Source: Microbacteriaceae bacterium
GTDB lineage: Bacteria > Actinomycetota > Actinomycetes > Actinomycetales > Microbacteriaceae
Length of the DNA: 10,940 nucleotides
Assembly (NCBI GenBank): GCA_947455385.1
Contig: CANGNR010000030.1
Coordinates: forward strand, 1-10,940
Direction of reading: 5' to 3'
Positions 6,485-10,940 of the stretch are shown here, piece by piece. Each line of letters begins with the position of its first letter. Positions within the stretch are counted from its first letter, which is position 1. Below the pieces are notes generated by a model, which saw only the letters and a list, made by a program, of their open reading frames with translations, ran no database searches and was not told where the DNA came from. A program made the translations under genes and the position numbers.

Positions 6485-8539
6485 TTGAGTGAATCGCAGC
6501 GCATGATTGCCGGCCGCTATCAGGTCGGTGTGCTGATTGGCCGCGGGGGAATGGCCGATGTTTACGAGGGCCTCGACACTCGCCTCGGCCGAACCGTGGC
6601 AATCAAGTTGCTCAAATCTGATCTCGCCAATGACCCATCGTTTGAAGCTCGCTTTCGCCAAGAGGCCCAGGCCAGCGCCCGCATGGCGCACCCAACCATC
6701 GTTCGGGTCTATGACGCGGGCGAAGAGGTCGGCACAGATTCAAACGGCAACGAGACCAAGACGCCGTTCATCATCATGGAATACGTGCGCGGCACACTGC
6801 TGCGTGACCTGCTGCACCAGCGCCGACTCGGCATCGAGGAGTCGGTGGCTTACGCCGAGGGCGTGCTGACCGCACTCGAGTTCTCGCACCACGCGGGTGT
6901 GGTGCACCGCGACATCAAGGCCGCAAACATCATGATCACCGAGACCGGCGCCGTAAAGGTCATGGACTTCGGCATTGCCCGCGCGATCTCGGAGTCGACG
7001 GTCACCCAGGCGCACACCTCGGGCATCGTCGGTACCGCGCAGTACTTCTCGCCAGAGCAGGCTCGCGGCGAGGCGGTCGACGCCCGCACCGACCTCTACT
7101 CCACCGGCGTTTTGCTCTATGAAATGCTCGCCGGTCGCCCGCCGTTTCAGGGCGAGACAGCGGTTTCGGTGGCATACCAGCACGTCAGCGAGGCGGTCAC
7201 CCCGCCGTCGGCTCACAACCCCGAGATCAGCCCAGCGCTAGACGAGGTCGTGCTGCGTGCCCTTGCTAAAAACAGGGATGACCGTTTTCAGAGTGCCGAA
7301 GAGTTTCGCGAGCACCTGCTGGCTGCCCTGCACGCAGAACCCGAGCAGGCGGCCAGCCCAGCACTTGAGCCGGTCGAGGCCGAGGACGCAGACTCGCTCG
7401 AGGCCGAGCCAAACCCAACCGTTCCGTTTGTGACAGGCCTCGATGAGTTCGACGCCCTGCTGGCCGCCGGTGCCGCCGAGGCGACCGGCGCAATCGCCCA
7501 GATGCCTGCCGAGCCAGAGCCAGAGGCGCCGGTCGACGACTTTGCCGCAGAGAAGCCAGCTGCTACCTGGACGCTCGACACCGATGCAGAACTCGACGCC
7601 GGCGAGCCAACTCAGGCCTTCGAAGAGGTTCCAGACTTTTTCAACACCGCGCCAACCCAAACCACCTCGGCCAAGGGCACTTCAAACGCCGGTTCGCAAG
7701 ATACCGCCGACGAGGCAGACCCCTTCGCTCGCCTGGGCATCAAGCTCGACCGCGAGGCTGACTCCAACGCCACCGCCGATGCGGCAGCCACCCCCTCGCG
7801 CCGCGAAAAGGGCCCATCGCCACAGCTGCTGGTTGGCCTCGGCACAGCCGCAGCCGTCGTCATCATCGGCATGGTCATCTGGCTTGTCGGCCTCGGCAAG
7901 GTTCAGGTCAACGTCTCGCCATCGCTTCAGGGCGTTAGCGTCGCCGACGTGGTTAACGACTCTTATGCCGCCGGATACGCTGCACTCACCGGTCAGCAGC
8001 TGGCAGTCAACAAGCTTTATGAGCAGAGCGAGACGGTGCCGCTAGACAGCATCACCCGCACCGACCCACCTGCCGGCACAATCGTCAACAGCAACACGAC
8101 GATCACCGTTTATGTATCTTCGGGCCCATCCGCGGTTGCGGTGCCGAGCCTGCTCAACATGACTCAGGCCGATGCCACCAGTGCGCTCGTGGCGGCCGGC
8201 CTCAAACTGGGCACGGTCACCGATGCCAACAGCGCAACCGTAGCCAAGGGGCTTGTCATCGAGACTCTTCCCGCGGCCAACACCCAGGCGGCCAAGGATT
8301 CCGCGGTTAACATCGTGGTTTCGAATGGGCTCGTGAACGTGCCCGACGTGCGCAACCTCGAAATCACCGATGCCGAGAGCCAGCTAACCGCCACGGATGT
8401 AGCTCTGAACGTGACCATCACCACAGATTCCGAACCCTGCGCCGGCACCCCGGGCACGACGGTCTTGGATCAGTCGCTGCTGCCGGGCACGGCCCCGCAG
8501 GGTTCAGACATCATTTTGACTGTGACCTGCAACCCCTAA
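6485..8539 (+). CDS. pknB: PknB, transmembrane PASTA-domain Ser/Thr protein kinase
   Basis: PknB senses muropeptides or lipid II through external PASTA repeats and phosphorylates cell-wall regulators, including FHA proteins. Kinase domain about 11-280: GRGGMADVY (19-27), Lys41 in VAIK, HRDIKAAN (141-148), DFG (161-163), and SPEQARGE from 189 with Ser in place of the usual APE Ala. Thr174 matches the main activation-loop threonine; the position of a second threonine known in mycobacteria is Ala176. An acidic linker of about 165 residues (281-446) precedes the membrane helix (about 447-469). Three PASTA-like repeats follow (about 472-546, 550-615, 617-682), the first most diverged, compared with four in M. 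tuberculosis. The only cysteines, C652 and C682, are both in the last repeat. TTG at 6485 is chosen because GGAG lies 8 bases upstream (6473-6476); ATG at 6503 is an alternative that leaves the kinase intact. Confidence 0.95.
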   Translation: MSESQRMIAGRYQVGVLIGRGGMADVYEGLDTRLGRTVAIKLLKSDLANDPSFEARFRQEAQASARMAHPTIVRVYDAGEEVGTDSNGNETKTPFIIMEYVRGTLLRDLLHQRRLGIEESVAYAEGVLTALEFSHHAGVVHRDIKAANIMITETGAVKVMDFGIARAISESTVTQAHTSGIVGTAQYFSPEQARGEAVDARTDLYSTGVLLYEMLAGRPPFQGETAVSVAYQHVSEAVTPPSAHNPEISPALDEVVLRALAKNRDDRFQSAEEFREHLLAALHAEPEQAASPALEPVEAEDADSLEAEPNPTVPFVTGLDEFDALLAAGAAEATGAIAQMPAEPEPEAPVDDFAAEKPAATWTLDTDAELDAGEPTQAFEEVPDFFNTAPTQTTSAKGTSNAGSQDTADEADPFARLGIKLDREADSNATADAAATPSRREKGPSPQLLVGLGTAAAVVIIGMVIWLVGLGKVQVNVSPSLQGVSVADVVNDSYAAGYAALTGQQLAVNKLYEQSETVPLDSITRTDPPAGTIVNSNTTITVYVSSGPSAVAVPSLLNMTQADATSALVAAGLKLGTVTDANSATVAKGLVIETLPAANTQAAKDSAVNIVVSNGLVNVPDVRNLEITDAESQLTATDVALNVTITTDSEPCAGTPGTTVLDQSLLPGTAPQGSDIILTVTCNP

Positions 8540-8583
8540 ACGGGGTGGGCAAACAGCGACTTTTAGGTTCTAGAAACTAGAAC
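8532..8583. terminator. Two small palindromes between the convergent pknB and trpG genes, weak terminator candidates
   Basis: ACCCC (8532-8536) pairs with GGGGT (8542-8546) across the pknB stop codon. GTTCTAG (8567-8573) pairs perfectly with CTAGAAC (8577-8583) around an AAA loop and covers the trpG stop codon. Neither hairpin is followed immediately by a long T-run on either strand; the nearest is TTTT at 8561-8564. Position at the meeting point of two convergent genes supports a termination or transcript-end role, but intrinsic termination is not demonstrated by the sequence. Confidence 0.35.
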
Positions 8584-9230
8584 TTGACCAGCGGGCTGAG
8601 GCCCTTTGCCTTGGCGGCAGCGCCCTTTAGGCCGATACTCTCGAGCCAGTTTCCGAGCATCTGATAGCCGCCCTGGGTCAAGACGCTCTCGGGGTGAAAC
8701 TGCACGCCATAGATCGGCAACGTGCGGTGCTGCAGACCCATGATCACGCCACCCGGAGTGGTCGCGGTCGCAGCGGTTCGGCTCGTGACGATCAAGTCGG
8801 CCGGCACTGTGGAGTCGACGACGGCAAGCGAGTGGTAGCGAGTCGCGGTGAACGGCTGCGGAACATCCTGGTAAATCAAGGATGCATCGTGCTCAACCTG
8901 CGAAGTCTTGCCGTGCATGAGCTCTTCGGCCTGGGTCACGACGGCGCCCATTGCCTCGGCGATCGACTGGTGGCCGAGGCATACGCCAAACACTGGCTGG
9001 CCAGACTTGAGTGCCAACTTGACCACCGGAATCGAAAGACCAGCCTCGGAGGGGGTGCCTGGTCCGGGCGAGATGAGCACCGCGTCAAAGCGCGAGAGCA
9101 ACTCGGGCAAAGCATCCTCGCTAACGACGTCGTTGCGCAGAACCTCGGTCTCTGCGCCGAGCTGCTGCAGATAACCGTTGAGGGTGTAGACGAACGAGTC
9201 GTAGTTGTCTAAGACGAGAATCTTGGTCAT
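8577..9230 (-). CDS. trpG: TrpG/PabA, class I glutamine amidotransferase subunit of anthranilate or aminodeoxychorismate synthase
   Basis: This subunit hydrolyses glutamine and passes ammonia to a chorismate-using partner (TrpE or PabB) for tryptophan or folate synthesis. The 217-residue product has the family order: LDNYDSFVYTL (7-17), SPGPGTP (54-60), nucleophile Cys84 in GVCLGHQS (82-89), and the His179/Glu181 pair in FHPES (178-182). No trpE or pabB lies in the window, so which pathway it serves, or whether it is shared, cannot be decided here. Placement next to pknB and crgA is the normal actinobacterial arrangement (Rv0013 in M. tuberculosis) and says nothing of a role in division. The ATG at 9230 is preceded by GAAAG and by a -10-like TAGACT only 9 bases upstream, so the mRNA may have almost no leader. 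It converges with pknB and diverges from crgA. Confidence 0.93.
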   Translation of the reverse strand: MTKILVLDNYDSFVYTLNGYLQQLGAETEVLRNDVVSEDALPELLSRFDAVLISPGPGTPSEAGLSIPVVKLALKSGQPVFGVCLGHQSIAEAMGAVVTQAEELMHGKTSQVEHDASLIYQDVPQPFTATRYHSLAVVDSTVPADLIVTSRTAATATTPGGVIMGLQHRTLPIYGVQFHPESVLTQGGYQMLGNWLESIGLKGAAAKAKGLSPLVKF

Positions 9231-9239
9231 TGTCTTTCA

Positions 9240-9270
9240 AGTCTAAATGCCAACCAAATGCCAATAGAAT
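9240..9270. promoter_or_regulatory. Divergent trpG/crgA promoter region with two -10-like boxes and a tandem 9-base repeat
   Basis: On the + strand TAGAAT (9265-9270) fits the actinobacterial TANNNT -10 pattern and ends 7 bases before the crgA ATG. On the - strand TAGACT (complement of 9240-9245) ends 9 bases before the trpG ATG. Between and overlapping them, AAATGCCAA occurs twice (9245-9253 and 9256-9264), 11 bases apart, which puts both copies on one helix face. No convincing -35 was found at 16-19 base spacing on either strand. The boxes and repeat are seen directly; promoter and operator roles are inference. Confidence 0.45.
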
Positions 9271-9277
9271 TGAGCGC

Positions 9278-9541
9278 ATGTCTGAAGAAACCCAGAAGAA
9301 CAAGAAGGCCCCAAAGGCCAAGGCTCCTCGCGCCGTCAAGCCAAAGCGCGCAACCGACGATGCAAACCCAGTTTGGTACAAGCCGGTGATGTTCGGTCTG
9401 ATGCTGTTGGGTCTCATCTGGATTCTGACCTATTACATCTCGGGAGCCCAGTATCCGATTCTGAGCCTCGGCGCCGGCAACATTTTGATCGGCTTCGGCA
9501 TCGCCATGGTCGGTTTCATCATGACCACTCGCTGGAAGTAA
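9278..9541 (+). CDS. crgA: CrgA, small two-helix cell-division protein
   Basis: CrgA is a small membrane protein that interacts with FtsZ, FtsQ, FtsI and PbpA-type proteins at the division septum; it was first found as a growth and septation regulator in Streptomyces. The 87-residue product has a basic, Lys/Ala/Pro-rich cytoplasmic tail (1-30), the family signature NPVWYKPVM (31-39), membrane helix 1 (about 34-54), a short loop, helix 2 (about 64-82) and the characteristic ending MTTRWK. Length matches the family (about 84-93). The ATG at 9278 is chosen over a TTG at 9230 because the TTG would add 16 residues overlapping trpG and because TAGAAT lies 7 bases upstream of this ATG, consistent with a leaderless mRNA; there is no clear Shine-Dalgarno. 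Its location beside the pkn/pbp cluster agrees with its role. A strong terminator follows. Confidence 0.95.
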   Translation: MSEETQKNKKAPKAKAPRAVKPKRATDDANPVWYKPVMFGLMLLGLIWILTYYISGAQYPILSLGAGNILIGFGIAMVGFIMTTRWK

Positions 9542-9560
9542 TCCGCGACCACCACTTAAC

Positions 9561-9593
9561 GCAAAGAGCCCACCGACTTGGTGGGCCTTTTGC
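9561..9593. terminator. Bidirectional rho-independent terminator between crgA and the rhomboid gene
   Basis: GCCCACC (9568-9574) and GGTGGGC (9580-9586) form a perfect 7-base-pair stem with a 5-base loop, followed by C and TTTT on the + strand. GCAAA (9561-9565) can also pair with TTTGC (9589-9593), extending the structure. Read on the - strand the stem is followed by TCTTTGC, so it can also end the rhomboid transcript. It sits centrally in the 66-base spacer between the two convergent genes. Confidence 0.85.
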
Positions 9594-9607
9594 TTTAACC
9601 GGGATGC

Positions 9608-10414
9608 CTAGATGGGCAGTTGCGAGACTCCGTAGGCCGTCGCAACCAGCAGGGCAAGGATGACCGCCCCCGTGCCGATGTTGCGCATGGCAACCTGGTT
9701 GGTGTTGCGGGTGTTGGCATAGACCAGGGCCAGCAGCACTCCAGCAACTAGACCGCCAACGTGTGCCTCCCAAGATACGTTTGGCACCGCAAAGCTAAAG
9801 ACCAGGTTGATCGCAATCAGTGTGACGATCGACGACGAGTTGAGGTTGAGCGAGCGAAGCACAACCAAGAACGCGCCCATCACGCCGAAGACGCCACCCG
9901 ATGCCCCGATTACCTCCGAGTTTGGTGTCGAAAAGATCAGCACGGCAACCGAGCCGCCAAAGATCGAGACCAGATAGAGAATCGTGAAGCGCCAAGAGCC
10001 GAGCAGCGGTTCGAGCTGACGGCCGAGGGCAACGAACAGGTACATGTTGAAGACGAGGTGCAAGATCGCGCTTGGGTTGCCGGTGAAGTTGGCGTCGTGC
10101 GCGAAGCCCGCGGTGAGCATGCGCCAAGGCTCAAACGTCGTCAAGAACGGCATGTAGAGCAGGTGCTCGGTTATGTAGAGCCCCGGCACGAGCTGCAACA
10201 GATAAACCGCAATGTTCAAAACAAGGATGATGGCGGTGGCGCGCGGAAGGCCGCCGCTCGTGCGCTTCACGCGCGGGGTGACAACCCGCACACCGGCATC
10301 CTCTGGGCAAAGAAAGCCCACCGCGCCAGGAGTCTGGCAATCGGGGCAAATGAATCGCTCGCAGCGTTGGCAGCGAACGTATGCCTCTCGGTCAGGATGC
10401 CGGTAGCAGGTCAT
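9608..10414 (-). CDS. Rhomboid-family intramembrane serine protease with N-terminal zinc-finger-like module
   Basis: Rhomboids cleave membrane-spanning substrates within the bilayer. The 268-residue product begins with a Cys/His-rich module (C3, H6, C15, C18, C23, C26, C36) of the B-box-like type common on actinobacterial rhomboids. About six membrane helices follow from residue 58 onward. Catalytic features are HLVFN (119-123), the nucleophile Ser172 in GASGG (170-174) and catalytic His218 in EAHVGG. The final position of the metal module is Asp39 rather than Cys in CPED, so the eighth ligand is unusual. The substrate is unknown. The gene starts 17 bases after the ppiA stop on the same strand, so the two are probably co-transcribed, although no good Shine-Dalgarno lies before the ATG at 10414. 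It converges on crgA across the terminator. Synteny resembles other actinobacteria, in which a rhomboid gene lies next to ppiA and crgA. Confidence 0.92.
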   Translation of the reverse strand: MTCYRHPDREAYVRCQRCERFICPDCQTPGAVGFLCPEDAGVRVVTPRVKRTSGGLPRATAIILVLNIAVYLLQLVPGLYITEHLLYMPFLTTFEPWRMLTAGFAHDANFTGNPSAILHLVFNMYLFVALGRQLEPLLGSWRFTILYLVSIFGGSVAVLIFSTPNSEVIGASGGVFGVMGAFLVVLRSLNLNSSSIVTLIAINLVFSFAVPNVSWEAHVGGLVAGVLLALVYANTRNTNQVAMRNIGTGAVILALLVATAYGVSQLPI

Positions 10415-10431
10415 CTAGGTTTTGACGCTGT

Positions 10432-10940
10432 TTAGGCGGCTGGTTCGATGGTGACCGACTCGATGACGACGTCGTCGAATGGACGGTCGCGACCATCGGT
10501 CTCGACGCCGGCAATCTTGTCGACAACCTTCTTGCTGACCTCGTCGGCAACCTCACCGAAGACGGTGTGCTTGCCCCAGAGCCAGGTGGTTGGAGCCACG
10601 GTGATGAAGAACTGCGAACCGTTGGTGCCTGGGCCGGCGTTGGCCATAGCCAACTTGTAAGGGTCGTTGAAGGTGAGCTCTGCGTGTGGCTCGTCGCCGA
10701 ACTGGTAGCCGGGGCCGCCCATTCCGGTGCCGGTTGGGTCGCCGCCCTGAATCATGAAGCCAGGGATGATGCGGTGAAAGATGACGCCGTCGTAGAGCGG
10801 GGTGCCGGTCTTGGTTGCGCCGGTGCGAGGGTCTTTCCACTCGATCTCACCGGTGGCCAGGCCCTCGAAGTTCTTAACGGTCTTGGGTGCGTGGTCGCCA
10901 AAAAGGTTGATCTTGATGGCGCCGTGGTTGGTGTGCAGCG
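10432..10940 (-). CDS. ppiA: PpiA, cyclophilin-type peptidyl-prolyl cis-trans isomerase (5' end missing)
   Basis: Cyclophilins speed cis/trans isomerisation of proline peptide bonds during protein folding. The frame stays open from the stop (TAA, 10432-10434) to the right edge of the window, giving 168 residues; an ATG at 10755 would remove the first third of the fold, so the true start lies beyond base 10940, probably only some 5-15 residues away. The visible protein starts LHTNHGAIKINLFGDHAPKT and contains the active-site signature FHRIIPGFMIQGGD starting near residue 56, GTNGSQFFIT in the substrate groove, the Trp-containing stretch TTWLWGKHTVFG, and a normal C-terminal strand. No signal peptide can be judged because the N-terminus is absent, but the immediate start in the first cyclophilin strand suggests a cytoplasmic enzyme. 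It is followed 17 bases later by the rhomboid gene. Confidence 0.95.
   Translation of the reverse strand, partial: LHTNHGAIKINLFGDHAPKTVKNFEGLATGEIEWKDPRTGATKTGTPLYDGVIFHRIIPGFMIQGGDPTGTGMGGPGYQFGDEPHAELTFNDPYKLAMANAGPGTNGSQFFITVAPTTWLWGKHTVFGEVADEVSKKVVDKIAGVETDGRDRPFDDVVIESVTIEPAA

Noticed and set aside
7443..8045. Open frame on the + strand (200 codons) inside pknB in another frame
   Set aside because: Its product is low-complexity Pro/Ser/Arg-rich sequence derived from the GC-rich linker region; the pknB frame through the same bases encodes the linker, membrane helix and first PASTA repeat.
9230..9277. TTG start for crgA at 9230
   Set aside because: It would start inside the trpG start codon region and add 16 residues not typical of CrgA; ATG 9278 gives the normal family length.
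9761..10435. Open frame on the + strand (224 codons) opposite the rhomboid gene
   Set aside because: Its translation is rich in Arg, Glu, Gln and His with no family resemblance, typical of an antisense shadow of a membrane-protein gene; the rhomboid frame has all catalytic motifs.

Overview
The window is ordinary chromosomal DNA from a high-GC Gram-positive bacterium (Actinobacteria). GC is roughly 60%, lower than in most soil actinobacteria. Gene content and order match the conserved origin-proximal cell-wall and division region of Actinobacteria: fhaA-fhaB-pstP-rodA-pbpA-pknA-pknB, then trpG, crgA, a rhomboid protease and ppiA. In Mycobacterium tuberculosis the same set runs from Rv0009 to Rv0020c. 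The compact layout and moderate GC would suit a small-genome member of the Microbacteriaceae, such as the freshwater Rhodoluna/Aquiluna group, but this assignment is inference. All genes appear intact except the two cut by the window edges (fhaA at the left, ppiA at the right).

Left and centre (1-8539, + strand): a seven-gene cluster in which adjacent genes overlap by 4 or 8 bases or are 1 base apart from fhaA to pknA, implying one transcript with translational coupling. It encodes two FHA phosphothreonine readers (FhaA, FhaB), a membrane PP2C phosphatase (PstP), a SEDS glycan polymerase (RodA) with its class B transpeptidase partner (PbpA), and two membrane Ser/Thr kinases (PknA, PknB). PknB has three extracellular PASTA-like repeats and PknA has one. 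Together they are expected to sense cell-wall precursors outside, set phosphorylation inside, and drive septal or lateral peptidoglycan synthesis. The only real gap is 53 bases before pknB.

Right (8540-10940): trpG (- strand) converges with pknB over a 37-base spacer holding two small palindromes. trpG and crgA diverge from a 47-base intergenic region with -10-like elements for both genes and a tandem 9-base repeat at an 11-base period. crgA converges with a rhomboid gene across a clear bidirectional terminator hairpin. The rhomboid protease and ppiA (cyclophilin) are co-oriented 17 bases apart and are probably one operon. No stretch over 300 bases lacks a gene.

I see no mobile element, CRISPR array, tRNA, rRNA or unrecognised gene, and no evidence for an undescribed system. 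The noteworthy points are lineage-specific variations in known proteins and one intergenic regulatory candidate.
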